Below are positions 37,867-51,388 of a stretch of DNA of 64,000 bases, piece by piece (within the stretch, counting starts at the first letter, position 1; every line of letters begins with the position of its first letter). Source of the stretch: Tyto alba (lineage: Eukaryota > Chordata > Aves > Strigiformes > Tytonidae); NCBI RefSeq assembly GCF_018691265.1, contig NW_024881322.1, forward strand, positions 11,459,989-11,523,988. The letters run 5' to 3'. Below the pieces are notes generated by a model, which had not been told where the DNA came from, did not search any database, and saw nothing but the letters and a program-made list of their open reading frames with translations. A program made the translations under genes and the position numbers.

Positions 37867-37995
37867 TATTGGAGCAATTAATATTGAGAAACAAATTTCC
37901 TTTCCTGTTCATCTTTTAATGCTGTCAAATAGGCAATCCACAGAGGATGAGGGAAAAATACTCTGGAATGTCATAGCTAAGGATGACAAACAGAC
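37867..37995. promoter_or_regulatory. Candidate conserved noncoding element beside CpG cluster
   Basis: Directly after the CpG cluster comes an AT-rich, non-repetitive stretch with AGCAATTAATATTGAG, CTTTTAATGCTGTCAAATAGGC and AATCCACAGAGG. Its word content resembles vertebrate conserved enhancers (homeodomain-like AATTAAT; TGTCAA, TALE-type). No alignment could be made, so conservation is inferred. Confidence 0.3.
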
Positions 37996-38322
37996 CACAA
38001 GAGAGGAACTAACTTGAATATTTCTACATAATATAGACATACATCTACCGCAAATCAGTCCCAACTGTTGATAAACTTCTTACCAATCTTACATTAGAGT
38101 ACATCACTATTGGCAATGGGCATTTCCCCTGACAACTGCATGAGGGAAGCCCAGAATCAGGACGTTTCCACTCCCAGTACTGTAAACACCTTCACATGTG
38201 TCCAGATAATACATCTTCCTATTTTGAGTTAATCTGATATTCTTTTAGTACCCACTAAATTTTGCCAGTGAATATATTAACACTACCAGTTTTGAAGTGC
38301 TGTTAATGATAAAAATTACATC

Positions 38323-38512
38323 TATAGCACTTTATATTTGCAGAGTGTTTTCAGTTAATTACTTAATAAATGAATTGATCCTTAACAATATAAGTAGATT
38401 GCTATTTAGATAACCATCTTTAAGTGGATTGCCTGAGGCAGGCAGAGGTTAAGGACCTTGTCTATGATATTATAGCAGAGGAAGTAACAGAGTCAAGATT
38501 ACACCAAAATTA
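38323..38512 (+). mobile_element. L2-type LINE 3' end (ancient)
   Basis: The order TATAGCACTTTATATTTGCAGAGTGTTTTC, then TTGATCCTTAACAATATAAG, GAGGCAGGCAGAGGTTAAGGACCTTG and GAAGTAACAGAGTCAAGATTA matches the L2 3' end. In the consensus these are the GCACTTTACA...GCACTTTCAC part, the TTTGATCCTCACAACAACCC part, GAGGCACAGAGAGGTTAAGTGACTTG and AAGTGGCAGAGC-GGGATT. MIR shares part of this tail, but the left segment favours L2. Confidence 0.7.
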
Positions 38513-38855
38513 AGTGTTGATTATTAAAAGATTAAAATATACCAACAAATGAGGTGGAGGCTGTTCTTTGTAGTGGACCTAAACTTCCATGTGTTAGGGG
38601 AAAAAAAATAAAGATATCTTTAAACCCAATTTACAGCAGTGAATTAAGGTCACGCTGAATTTCAGTTAAATAATGTTGGCAGAAATATTCACCGCATACC
38701 ATTACAAGCCACCAAAGAAATACTGAAAAGTCAGTCCGAGTTGATTTATTCTACAACTTCTGAAAACATGATTTAAAACATCCACAAGCAGTTATACTAC
38801 TTTGAGACAGAGAAACGAGGTAAGTTTGCTTTAGCCTATTTAAAAGCATTTGGCC

Positions 38856-38878
38856 GGGGGGGTGGGGGTGGGGGTGGG
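38856..38878 (+). other. G-quadruplex motif
   Basis: Four runs of G (7, 5, 5 and 3 bases) are separated by single T residues. This fits the strict intramolecular G-quadruplex pattern with one-base loops, which is among the most stable kinds. It lies in otherwise AT-rich DNA. Confidence 0.85.
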
Positions 38879-41800
38879 AAACCTTTGCAAGTCTGTGTAT
38901 TGAAATAAAACCTGCAGAACACTACATGCAAGTCAGGAAATTTCCCCAAAAAATATTTTAATCTTCAGACCAAAATAGTTTCAGGTAGCACACAGTTATA
39001 ACATACAACATTTCCTCACATGGAAATAATCACATGGCACATGAAAAGACATATAGAAAAGTATTGCTGCCTCTGTCCAGCGGCACGATCTTAAAGATTT
39101 CCACATGGAAACTGATTAAGGCACCTATTCCATACCATTGCTTTCCAGCAAGAAGTAGAGCAATTCCTTATTCACCCTGATAGAAATGAGGTCAAAAATC
39201 CTCATTTCTTTTATGAAAAATAAAAATGCAAGATCCCCAGCCACGGTATGAAACTGCGTGATCAGAAACTGCAGAGTGCTGCCTTGCAGGAAGCTATCAG
39301 ATATTCATCACCCCTCCTGGCCGGTGGCTAATTCTGCCGTTGCACAGATTTCCCAAAGTCAACTCATTATCAGACTGGATATTTAAATCTCAAGTAAAGA
39401 TGTGTTTTGTGGACTTATGCAAGTACCTGTCTGAGAACATCCAGAACTAATGAGAGTTACTGCAGGTAAGCAACTCTGGGCTCCGGCAATGTAAATTGGG
39501 TAAGTTTCTGTGTCACATCTTCACTCTGTGTGACTCCTGTAGACACCGTAAATCCTGAGTCTCTGCATTTTAGGTGCTATAGTTGCTTGGATGCTTTGCA
39601 TAGAGAAGCAATTAAAAGTAAAAGTTGTCATCTATTTCACCTTGCATTCCTTACAAAAGTAATATTTTTATGTTCAGGCTAGGTTTAGTAGCTGTATGGA
39701 ATGTTTTCAAGGTCCAATAAGCAAGTAATTTATGGACATAGAATTAAAAATGGAAAATAAAAAATGGGGAAAGGACTAAAGAACTGAGTTGGCCTTCAAT
39801 ATATTTTTTTCACAAGTGACAAAATTATAACATTTCTGGAAAAGTGTAAGCAATAGGATTAGTAGTTAAAGGGGTCAGGTTCCTATTCTGGCTGAGTCAC
39901 CCATCTAATAGGAAACCTCAGTAAAATCAGTTGATGCTAACCTGCCTAAAGTGTTAAACCATAAGAAAAAGTTAAGATGGGGAACTGAATTTGAAACAAA
40001 TTCTCAGCAGAAAAGCTGGTTCAAACATTTACAAATAGAGCATCATGCTTGAACCAATCACAGCCATTTTGGTACAATAAATCGGCACAATTTAAGAGGC
40101 ATTTCACTGCTTTTCTGCCTTTGGATACTCTGTTTTGAAAGTTGTAATTCTAGGCAGAAGAGAGACATAGTTAAGAAGATGAATCAGCACATTATTTCAT
40201 ATAATCTAAACTATAGAAGTGAAAATTGCAGTAGTTGCTTCAGGAAGAAGTTCCCTTTTTGCATGGTTTTCATGGTAAAAAGAATAAGAAAGTAAAAAGA
40301 ACATAGTTCAGTAATTCTATAAAAAGCAATGGCAGTTTTACCTGTGCAATGATAAAACATGGTTCAGCACCTCACTCATTATGAAATCTCTCAGTCAGTT
40401 CCTCTGGTGGGACACGACAGGGTTGGGTACCCTGCTTAGCATATTTCCCATTGCCATCTAAGGTAAAAGGTCACTGATGCACTGGAATTTTAGATTCTAG
40501 TTAGACATTCACCTAACAACATGAGTCATTCTTGTTACTATGCAAATGTCATCCTTTACCTGAAGGCAAATTCCTGACTCTTAATATTTAAATGCCATCT
40601 AGTTTTCATCGATTTCTAAACACCACCACATCTTTGAAATTTTCTTAAGAATAATACACTGAGGGACAAAATGTCTCACTCTTTCTTTCCCTTTCCTTGT
40701 CTAATAATGGGATTTTTTACTTATTTCACCAAAGCAAAATATTGTGTAATGTAAGAAAATCTCAGTTTAGCTGTTAGAGAAAATATAAAGTCAATTAAAA
40801 CAATTTCCCTCCTTGGTCAAAGAAGGTGACAGTAAGACAGAACTGAAGACAGCCACTGCCATACCTCACTTTTAGAGACCACAACCCTAGTGATAGGGGT
40901 TTCTACTACACAGTGCATTTGGGTCACGATAGCAAAGTCTAATGCACATTAAACAGGCACACCAAGGGACCACCTAAAACTGGCACTCCTCTGCCCTTAG
41001 CTAATCAACACAGACACAGTGAGGATCCGGTGTTTCTTAAACCTGCATTTTCCTCCAGCAACTTCTTCACAGCTGAAGAGATGCCACCGTCTTCACAGCT
41101 CAAAGCCTCCTCTAAGATTGACACCCATTCTCTACCAAATAAGTGAGACAAGCAGTTTTTATTGGGGTTTTTTTGAACCAGTGGCAAGTAACACAACTTC
41201 CACAATGACCTTCTTGGAAGAGTACCAAAACCTGGGAAGTTGGGTCAGTCCCTTGTCTGTGCAGTTTGCTTTTTCATCAGGATAAGGGAGAACAAGGAAT
41301 GAGCTGAATTCCACAGTAATAATCCAGATATCTAGATTTGTCCCCAGAAACTCTGTTCTTGTTCTGACACTGTTATAAACAAGCAATAAGACCACTACAG
41401 AAGCCTACCGGCATAAGCACACCTGAATAAGGCCATAATCAAACCCACTGAATCTTTCACAGCAATTACTGAGGGTTGAAATGAGACACTACTGCTACAA
41501 GCAGAGACACAGCTGTTGGCTTCATAGTTAACTTTAATGTGGTCATTTTTCATGAAACATTTTCTCTCCAAACAATGGAAGAAAAAGGAATGAAGGCCTA
41601 TTTCCTCCAAATCAGCTAAATTATTGCTTGTATCAAGCTTGAAGCACGGTGTAAACCTGGTTTCTTAGCCACATATATAGTCCATTGGCCTTTGTAACAC
41701 ACTGGTCCAGTTTCTAAAGCAGACCCCAAGTTTGTAGGAGAGATGCAGTGATTAAATCCAATTTCCAGTGTAGAAACATAGTGAAAATCCAAAGACTTTT

Positions 41801-43964
41801 GGCCCAGAAAGCCTTTTACTCAATACGGGGTACAGCAAATAGAAACCTGCCCTATGGACTTAACACTGAACCTTTGGAAGGCTTCAAGCTGTTTGAAGAA
41901 TATTGAAACTGGGCAATGAAAAAAAGTCTGGGCCATTTACATGCATGCCTTGATCTCTGTAGATTCACCCAGGTACTCAGAGCAGGACAGGAAGCACCAG
42001 GATGATGCACTTTTGTGGTTTGGTGATAACTCTGTCTGCTGATCGTCTCTCTGCCCCAGAGGATAATAGAGGAATCAATTATCCATTGAGAGAGTGTGGC
42101 AAAGAAACCACTCTAAGCTGTAGCTGCTTTCCCAAGGCCGCATCACCTGCCTCAGCAACCCTGGGCCACAATCTGCTAATTACGATTAGGCTGAAGCGAG
42201 CTTTGCAACCCCTTAATGAAAATATCCCTGGTGATCCCAAGACCTAGACCAACAGAAAGGAAAAAGCAAGGAACTCTGCTCCTTTCAACACAGAGGCATC
42301 GTCCAGGAGCAAGGGATTAAGACATTCACAGCCAAGCCATTAGCACCCTGAGCAACCACTCCTGCTTCCCTGGGAGCAGGCGGTGGGGCTCGCCGAGGTG
42401 CTGCAGCCTGTGCAAGGCCAGCCTGTGCTGCGTTAGACATTCCCAGGCTGCTTTCCCATGTTTTTTCAAGCCCCAGTCAGGAGGATCATCTGAATTGGTA
42501 AATGCCTTCTAAGTCATGGTCCCAGTAGCGGGAACAGTTATGCAGCCCTTACTTTTATGTTTCAGCAACATCCAGCTCTGTCTTAATTCAATTTACAAGC
42601 CAGTTCTCCCTGTAGCACCTGTGGAATTTCTGAAGTGCATTTACATATGATTATTGGCTTTTACTTCAGGCAGGAGAAGCAAATGAAAAGTGCAAGTCAC
42701 AGCAATGACTCAGAGGTACAGGAAAGTAGAATTTGAGCTTCAGCTTAATCACCTGAAAGAGCCAAGAATGACTAAAAAACCCCAAATATTATAAACTCTA
42801 GAAAACACGAACCCTTCCTCCAAAAATGATTTACAGTAGACAATAGTAAATAAGAATATTTACTGTGGTGTTCTCCACAGTTTGTTTATTATTTTTAAAG
42901 AAAATTACTGGCAAAACTAGCTGTGATGCAGAGATAACTCTACAAACAAAATTTGTTCTCAACGATTAGAATCAATCTCTCACCTGGATGTGAGAAAATG
43001 ATGTTTGTTTTCTTATTGCTTCTGACTAAAATGCCTTAGCAAAACACAGAAAATAAGGAAGGCTCCTTGGGTTTCTTTTTCTGCAGAGAATTTTGCATTT
43101 AGTGGTCATATTTGCTTTGGTTAAAGACCAGGAAAAACTCATATTTGTCAAGCAGGAACATATAATCATTTAGCTGCTCTATTTTTTTTTTTTTACCAGT
43201 TCCTATGCTTCACCTGCGTCAGAGACATCAGAGCTGCAGAGAAGCTGGAAAAAGGAATAAAACAATGGGCAAAAACAGCCAGGTGAGAACTGGATGCTAG
43301 AATAACCCAGAGACACAAATACATAGGGAAAAAAAATGTGAAGTTTAAAACCAGAAAATATTAACAAGGCCCAAAAAAGTCTGGAAAGGAATAGTTTATT
43401 CCTTAGTATAAGAATCAGAACAATTCACCAAGCTACCCTGACATAGTATTATGATACTTTTGTCTCAGGTGCAGGGAAAAGAGGAATATATTTAAAATGT
43501 GCCAAATAATTCACAGAGATATTAAGTTAGTCCATCTGGAAATGGGACATAGATCTCTGGGACTTCATTCCAGATCAGATTTAGAGAAAGTATTTCATAT
43601 TTTGATAGGCTGTTTAAAAACAAACATATTCTAGCTGACCCCAGATGCTTCATCTCTTTGAACCAAGCAGTTATTAAAGCTACCCACTGTAAGCATGCTT
43701 TTATTTTCCAAGGGCAAACACAGATGGTGCAAATCATCCTAGTGCAAGAGACACAGCAAACTGAGGATGAGAGGAGTGCATAGGTGGTACAGGGCTGTCC
43801 CATGCAGAGCTGTAGCTCGGTCTGGCCAGCAGTAAGACTCATGCTCACAGGGCCCTGCATTTGCTAATAAGCCCAGTATCCTGTTGTCACACTCATGTGG
43901 CTTCAAGGTACTGAGCCTGCTTGGCAACTTTTCTCAGAGTAGGACAATTAAAGACTCAACAGTC
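38879..43964. other. Unique noncoding DNA, nothing firmly recognised
   Basis: A faint MIR-like block lies at about 39855-39930 (AGTAGTTAAAGGGGTCAGGTTCC, TCTGGCTGAGTCAC) but is too short to call. A poly-T tract lies at 43182-43194. A modestly GC-rich patch at 42360-42470 has no other distinguishing feature. Confidence 0.45.
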
Positions 43965-44202
43965 ACAAGTTACAGCAAGGAAAATTCTGGTGAGATATAA
44001 GGAAAAAATTTCTTCACAGCGGGCCAGCACTGAAACTGGGGCCTAGAAAGATTGTGCAATAGCCATTCTTATAGGTTTTTCAGACTTGATTAGACAAGAA
44101 TCCGAGTAACCTGGTCTAGTTTTGAAGCTGGCCCTCCTTTGAGCAGGGGTTTGGACTACAGGACCTCGAGTTCCCATCCAATCTAAATTATTCAATAATA
44201 CT
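43965..44202 (+). mobile_element. CR1 LINE 3' end, 5'-truncated
   Basis: CACAAGTTACAGCAAGGAAAATTCTGGTGAGATATAAGGAAAAAATTTCTTCACAG is a clear CR1 segment. It is followed at about 44143 by GAGCAGGGGTTTGGACTACAGGACCTCGAGTTCCCATCCAATCTAAATTATTC, the canonical 3' end. It lies in the plus orientation, opposite to the younger CR1 copies. The usual ATTCTATG tail is reduced to ATTCAATA. Confidence 0.93.
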
Positions 44203-44925
44203 AGATGGTGTTGATGGACTGATGATATCCTAACAGCACAGGGAAAAGATAGGCAAATGGTATTTGCAAAATCTGTCAATCTTTGGATATCAAGCCTACT
44301 CCTGCAGGCCAAACCACCACATAAAAGGAAGTTTTATCAGCTTTCCCCATCAACAGCATGACGACAGGTATCCCACTGATTCCATTTTCCCCAAGCACTT
44401 CGCTCCATGTCCTCTGACTCATCCATAATGTGCTTCCTATGACAGCACTCACACAGATCTGAAACAAGGAAATCCCTTCCCCTTCATTTTTTCCCCACTC
44501 TTTCCACCCTATGACTCCAGGAATTTTGAAAACCTTCCCCATTGCTAAATTTCCACATTTCCACTGCATAGACCTTAGTTCCAAATACCTGGCAAGAAGT
44601 AGAGAAGCATCTAGCAGTCACGGCAGGTGTTAAAATCCTGCACATCATTTTTATCTGATGTAACAGGCAACCATAAGGCATTATGCAACTGACCCAATTT
44701 GAGGCATTTCAAATCATAGAGTTTAACAAAACTTGTCTGTTGTAATCTACTGAGGACTGATCCTGTCCCCACTGAGAATCAATAACGATATTACTGAAGG
44801 CAGAACCAGACTCTATACGTCAGCACCGCCCATCCATATTCTAAATAAGTTGTACAAGGAAACATATTAGTTTCTAATCTTGGTTCTTTGGTGCCTAAAT
44901 GAGCCTCATCACCATAGCAACAGAT
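44203..44925. other. Unique noncoding DNA, nothing recognised
   Basis: A 102-codon minus-strand frame lies at 44276-44584 and has no known domain. Confidence 0.5.
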
Positions 44926-45125
44926 GGCTTCACAATCTTTAATGCCTTTATTTTCACAAGTCCTCTGAGAAATAGAGGAGGACAGCTGTCCCTGTTTTAC
45001 AACTGAGTAACTGTGATGCAGAAAGCCAAAGTGATCTGCCCCAAACCCTGCAGGAAATCTGCGGAGAGCAGGATGTCAGAGCACCAGATCTCCCAAGTGT
45101 CCTACTAGTACCCCAACCTCCTACC
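44926..45125 (+). mobile_element. L2/MIR-type 3' tail (ancient amniote repeat)
   Basis: CACAATCTTTAATGCCTTTATTTTCACAAGTCCTCTGAG, CCCTGTTTTACAACTGAGTAACTGTGATGCAGAAAGCC and AAGTGATCTGCCCCAAA match an L2-type 3' tail well known from turtles and other amniotes (CCCATTTTACAGATG-GGAACTGAGGCACAGAGA, AAGTGACTTGCCCAAG). They are followed by the GGTCTCC-like CAGATCTCCCAAGTGTCCTACTAG end. Confidence 0.75.
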
Positions 45126-48100
45126 CCATCCTTGCTTCTAAAAGTAACTCCTATGTCAATGGTTACATGCACATGGCCTGCCGAAAACCAGGCTCTTACA
45201 TACAGAAGCTCATGACTGCTGGAAGCCTGGACTATCACCTCATAGACTGAGCTGCACCCTTTTTTTTTTTTTTTCTTTAAAAAATTTATCTGCACAGGGT
45301 GTTGAACTACGGTGGAAGTCCAAAGGGAATTGGAAAATGGATTTGGCCAATTCAGTAAGCCAGAAAGCCATGATGGTACTGTGCAAATCCCACCAGATTC
45401 TGAACATTTTAAAAGGTTGCATAGGGACTCAATTATGTGCTTCCTTTCGGTAGTATCTGGCATGAATCTGACTTTTGCACTGTTCATAGCATGCACCCTG
45501 CAGAATATAAACATTAAGGTAGTTGGCAAAAATACAAAACTAATACCTGTCCAGTTGTTCTTCCCTGTGGAGTAGTTACCTAAAAAAGATAAAGCACATA
45601 ACCCAGAAAGAACAAAGGTGTGCCCCACACCTGTGCTTTCATATGCATTTTGCTGCCCATCCCTCTGAGGGGGATGAACACAGAGGACCTCCCCGCTCGC
45701 TTCTCCTTGGCTGCATCGGACCACAGCACAGATCAGATGCCAGGCAGGCATGAACTATGCAGAAAGCCATGTCTACCCTTTCTATATAATCTAAATCTGC
45801 ATTTTTTATGGGTCTCCTTTCCTTTCCAAGCATAAAATTCCAATTTCCAAAAGTGGGATATTCTTCTGATCTGGGCTTGTGTGTTAGGCTGTTTCAGAAA
45901 AATTTGGGACCAGGTCAGGATTGCTTTCCAAATCCATTTTATGTTGCTCTGTCTGGCCTCAAAGTTCAGGTATTAGCTTGATTCGCCTTTATTTATAACA
46001 GTTTATTGGTAAAACAACTTTAGTTCCTGCAATTTCTATATTTTATGAGGGAAAAATGAATGCAAGGCAGGCAAGATCCATTTATCAATATAATCTTTTT
46101 AGTTTACAATTAGCAGAGTTGTATATAAAACATCTTAACCTTAAAATGCCTCTACTTATCACAGCAGTCTACACTGTTTATATTTATGAGGTAATTTGTA
46201 CAAATGCCTTTAGATTGATGCAGTGATCACTTTTATTTCATTTTTCTACCTCTGGTATGATGTGTTCCTCTTCCCTTTATACTGGCTTTTTTCAGGAAAC
46301 TGCTTCATACATTTCTCAGGAAAAACTGCTTTAAGAGAGGCAGATGGGAGCACCTACAAAGTGAAATATGGAAACTGTCTCTACACGGCATAAGTGTCCC
46401 CCTGGGTACTAGTGAACATTATACTTTTTAAAAGGCATGTTTTACTTTGGAAATAGATACAATTACTTTTAATTGTGGTTCTCAGCATGAAAAACTTACA
46501 AAAAGCATGTTTTTCTCCTCCTCAAAGTCAGACCTGTATATTAAAAACAGAAACACTCCAATACACACTAAAAAACAGGCCATAGTTGTCCTGGGAATAT
46601 ATAGCAGCACTGCTAAGCATGACTGCATAAAGAAGATATGTAAAGTATGAAGTTGCCTTAGGTTTATCTTGGCTGTCTTAACTCTGATGAGATTAGAATT
46701 GCAGAATCATATGCAAATACAATCCCCTGCTTCACTAACAATAAACCTCAATGCTTCTTTAAACTACCAAAACATGTCAATGCTTCACTGTATCTGCTGG
46801 TTTTGAACACTGACACTTTTTTCCTTAGTTATGCAGAAAAAGGTTAAAATCCAGGACAGATGCTTTAATCTAAAGATGAATTACAGAGTTACACCACAGG
46901 AGAGATCTGATGTTATGCAGAGTGCTCTGCTCAGGTTATGTGATCAACCTCTTGAATCCAACACACCTTGGTAGACCCTACAAGCCACGTTCAGTCTGGC
47001 AACCACTGAAAAAAAAGCATCAGGACAGCACTGAGTTGATCATATAACTTTCTTTTGGGGGCTGTCTAGTTGCCACCCTTTAGAGGCAAAGACAACTTCT
47101 GTGGGATGCCAGAGGCATTCCCTGGTAGTGGGGGCAGCATTGCTGGAGCCATCACCAGTACATGTGACCCAGCAGAATAACTTAGGACACAGACACTCCT
47201 CAAGCATGTAAAGCAGGAGAAGGACTTGTACCTAAACAAGGTGTCCAAATCAACAAATCTGCCATGGTGAAAATAGACATGGGAAGCCAAAGGAATTAAG
47301 GAAGAGATTCAGTGACTGCAGGCATGTATTCAACAGCCTTTGTCTACACTGGGACAGAACTTGGCTTTCATGTGTGTCAGTCTGCATTTAGAAAAGATGT
47401 CTCTAAACACAAGGATGTCCATTTTCATAACAATTGTTAAGGCTTACCTCACACAGGAAGCAATGTACAAAGTAGAGCACGACTGGAAATGCACATTTTC
47501 AACCTTTGTTCATCCTGCATAGAAAAATAAACTTCCCTTAGACTGGCATTTACACTTCTTTGACATAGTCTCTCTAGAAGATAGGGCAACTAAACTAACA
47601 ATTGCTTTTATCAAATCCATTTTTCTTGGATATTCTACCTGCCCAGAGATACGTCTGAGACAGAGTTAGAATTTAATGGACATGCATTTAAACAGTGCCT
47701 AGTGAGAAGAAATCAATAATCACCATTATCCTTAATTTCAAGAGGTATTGGGAAATTACATCAAAATAAAATACTTGTTTGAAAGACTTTGGAATCAGTT
47801 TTCTAATCATATTTAGTACTATTTAATTAAGGAACAATGCCATTGAAAAGTGGGTTTTCACCCCTTGACATTTTGTTCAACAGAAAATCGAAAACCAGAC
47901 TGCCTGCACTGTTAAAACCTGATGTCAAACACTTTAGAGATTTGCAGATGTGCAACACAACAGATAAACAAAAATAAAACAATACGGTTTGAAGCCCTGG
48001 GAACTGCCTTACCTTCATGAAAATAACACTGTGCATCTCAATGAAGAGAAACAATGGTTGCAAATAGCAACACTGTCTCAAGAGGTTGCCCTCAATTATA

Positions 48101-51100
48101 TGAGGCTGCTATTGCAGATAGATATATTTTATGAAGGAATGGGCAACAGATTCACAAAAACACATGAAGAGGAGATATAGGGCATGAATCTGTCCTCTTG
48201 CCTGAAAAGGACTAAGAGAACACAGCTAGAGCAGGTTGAGACTGCAAACATGGCACATCCAAGACAGATGGGTTTCTCATTTCCCAACAGACAAAATGCC
48301 GTGGGGACAGGAGGTCTCACGTGGTGGAAGGAACGATGGAGGGCATCTCGAAGGTTAACCAGGCACTGCGAGCAGAGCTACCTATCAGTTTAGTGCACTA
48401 CCTTTGGTTAGTATTTGTTGATGAACAGCACACTGCCAGACTCCTTGTTTCACCACACCAGAGATCTCTATTAAACATGTCTCAAAAGACCCAGTGTGTA
48501 TGGCAATATGGACAAAGAGGACAGTTTGGGACAAAGAGGAAATTTAGAGCTAATACTATGGAAAAGCCTGTGCAGGCAGAGGTTCAAATTTTATATTCAC
48601 TAGTATAAATTCGTAGAGTCCCTGTTGGAGTCTGTGGCCTGAATTCAGGTTCATCTTGACAAAAACTGGAGAAAACCTGGTCAAGTTATTTATCTTGTTC
48701 CTCACATCAAAAAGGAAACTTGGCAACTTCTGACCGAAGCGAAATGGAGGTTCTTTCAGTTAATATTCCCCTCTCACTAGCACACATGCACACAACATGC
48801 CACCTGCTCCCTCCATCATTAACATAGTCACACTTTGCATACTCTTAAGCAAGTGATGTGAGAACAACTGAGCACTGCTAATGCCTTGACTCTAGATTAC
48901 TGAATAGGCTTGACTGCAAAGATAAGCCACAACACCCATCCCTACTTACAGCAGATGGACAGAACTATTTCCAGAGAGATCCCCAGGGAGCCCTTGGCCA
49001 AGAAAAGCTACAGGGGATTTATAAATGGGCTTTATTGGTTGCTCTGCTCTGGCTGTCATAAAGTTCATTCTCTCTACTGCTTTCCTTGTTAAGGTAGCAA
49101 TAGGGCACACTGTCAAATGCTCAGCCACCAGAGATTTTAAGAATTATGCAAACATCTACAAAGATTACAAGCATATCAAAGATCTACTAGAAAGGTAGTA
49201 ACTGCAGAGAAGAAACTTCATTACTTGTTTCGTGGTTGGGACGAAGTTGATAATAAAATATCCCGAACAATGTAACCTGCTTTCTTGATATTCTGTAGGC
49301 ACCTACTTTAGAGATGAGCTGGAAGATTCACATAATTAAGCACGCAGAGTAAAATTAATACATATATCTCATCCTTATTACAGCTGCTGTTTGGCAATCT
49401 GGGAGGTAAAAATCCCTGCTTCTGTGGCTCCAGAGTGACTCCACTTGCTGTATGGCCTTCAGTCCTGGCTAGATCTCAGTGTTTGCTATTCGTCAGAAAA
49501 ACAGAGAGTTCAAAGACAAGCTAGACAAAGGGACTCAACTATAAAGAAGAATTAAGAGAGCCAAGTACCCATAACCTGTTCAAACCATGAGGAAAAGCAG
49601 ATACCAATAGGCTGGAAATGCCCAATATATGACAGTAACAAACACAGAGAGGACATATTTAATGTACTCCAGAGGAATGACTGGAATGAACATTATGAAA
49701 TTGTGGTTCCTGTGACCACAAGTCTTGGGAGCAGCTCAGTTTCACCAGCATTGATTAGTTATCAGTCACTGTCCTCTGTTTAATCAGAAAATTTCACAAG
49801 TAAGGACTAATTTTCAGAAGTGTTGTGCGGAATTAATTTTAAGTGAAATAATCGAGCAGTGATTCAGTAAGTTCAGTAAGCTCTTCTTCTCTAGTGAGAG
49901 CCTTCCTGCAAATTCAAGCAGCCCAAACCTCAGAATGAGCTTCTCTGGGTTGAAGGATCAGTGCCAGCTCAGTACAGAACTGTCCATACACTGCTGCATC
50001 AGAGCTCTTGGAAACAGTAGGCTTGATATTTCAAGTATTTCCTGATAGTGATTCCTATTAGGTGATAGAATAGCCTCCTGAGAAAAAAGATAAGGCAGTC
50101 TTATTGTTGAGAGAATACAAAACTAGGAAAGCACATTACTAGAAACTACTCCAGAGAAGAAAACCTGTTAATGACCTTGTTCATGAGTAAGGCTTTTCCA
50201 TCTCTAACATCTACAGGTGATGCACATGCCCTTAGGAAAGCTGAAAGGATTGATACCTGACAAATCCCAGTACTATTCCATATTTTAAAAAACAATGACT
50301 TCTTGTTATCCTAAAGGGCAAAGAGAGATCTAACTGAGGTAACTCTTAGCATTGCTCTTATGGACTAAATTCTAACCAGGTCTGCTGTACTGCTTTAATG
50401 TAAAATATGCACAAACTTACAGAATGCTTATTTTTCCTTAACCTGTACCCACAGTGTTTGTCATTGCTTCATTCGTTTTTCCTCTTCTTCTTTTTCCACT
50501 GTACATAGGGGACTCAAGGAAATATTGTTACATTACCTAAATTCCCAGTCCAGTTTATAGAAGTTATTCTTCTCAGGAATTGCTGAGTTCTGAATAATAA
50601 GATCTTAGTGAGCTTTCAGCAAGAAATCAGGGAAAAAGTTGTTCATCTAAAGCAATATCAGAAGAGATTTCTTTACATTTGTCATAAACAACTAAAAAGA
50701 AAGGTTTATGAAGCATAGCACTCTCAGCCACAATCAGTCACTCTCTGACATGAAAGGCTGGGAAGAAGGAAGTTGCTGATCTAGGGGCTCAAGGGACTTC
50801 TTGACATTTAGTTTTCACAAAAGACCCAGCTGTTCCAAAATTCAGGCTGACCAAATCCTGGAGAAAGAAAAAGGCAAAGACTGTGCCCAACCCAATATTC
50901 AGAAACAAAGAATGAACAGATGCCAAGAACCCCATCTGCCCTTCTCCAAAAATGAGCCAAACATTGTTCTCTACTTTTCTGAATTCACACTTGGATGAGA
51001 TTGCATGTATTTTTTAAAGAATAAAGGGATGGTTTAATACAAGTGCACAGAAAGTGCAAGGAAGAACTCTAAAGACTACTACTGCTCAGAAAGATTAGAA

Positions 51101-51384
51101 ATATTTCACTTTCTCCTGTGGAAAAAGATCATGAACAATTCAAATTACTTCCAGAGCATTTAACTTCAGCTAAGAAGCCTATGAAGTATAAAATATTGGA
51201 AATAGAATAAAATAATAGAAACAGATGGCGGTTTTAAACCAGGACTATGCCCTCCATCTCCATCCACAGAGTTATAAGAGGCCCAAGAATCCAGATCGTG
51301 CCCAGAAAAACACCTCTAACTACAAATGTGAAATAACTGTGGACTTCACCATTTGCTCCTCTTTCCTTAATAATTTATCAACTC

Positions 51385-51388
<4 letters not shown>
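45126..51388. other. Unique noncoding DNA, nothing firmly recognised
   Basis: A 265-codon minus-strand frame (44954-45751) is rejected as a gene. Poly-T at 45260-45274. The AT-rich stretch at 45960-46250 looks non-repetitive. No exon or RNA gene is supported. Confidence 0.45.

Noticed and set aside
39855..39930. MIR-like SINE fragment
   Set aside because: Only two short blocks match the head of MIR, and the core and tail are missing, so chance is likely.
44954..45751. Longest open frame in the window (265 codons, minus strand)
   Set aside because: Its C-terminal part is antisense to an L2-type repeat, its centre is a Lys run encoded by a poly-T tract, and it shows no protein-family motif.
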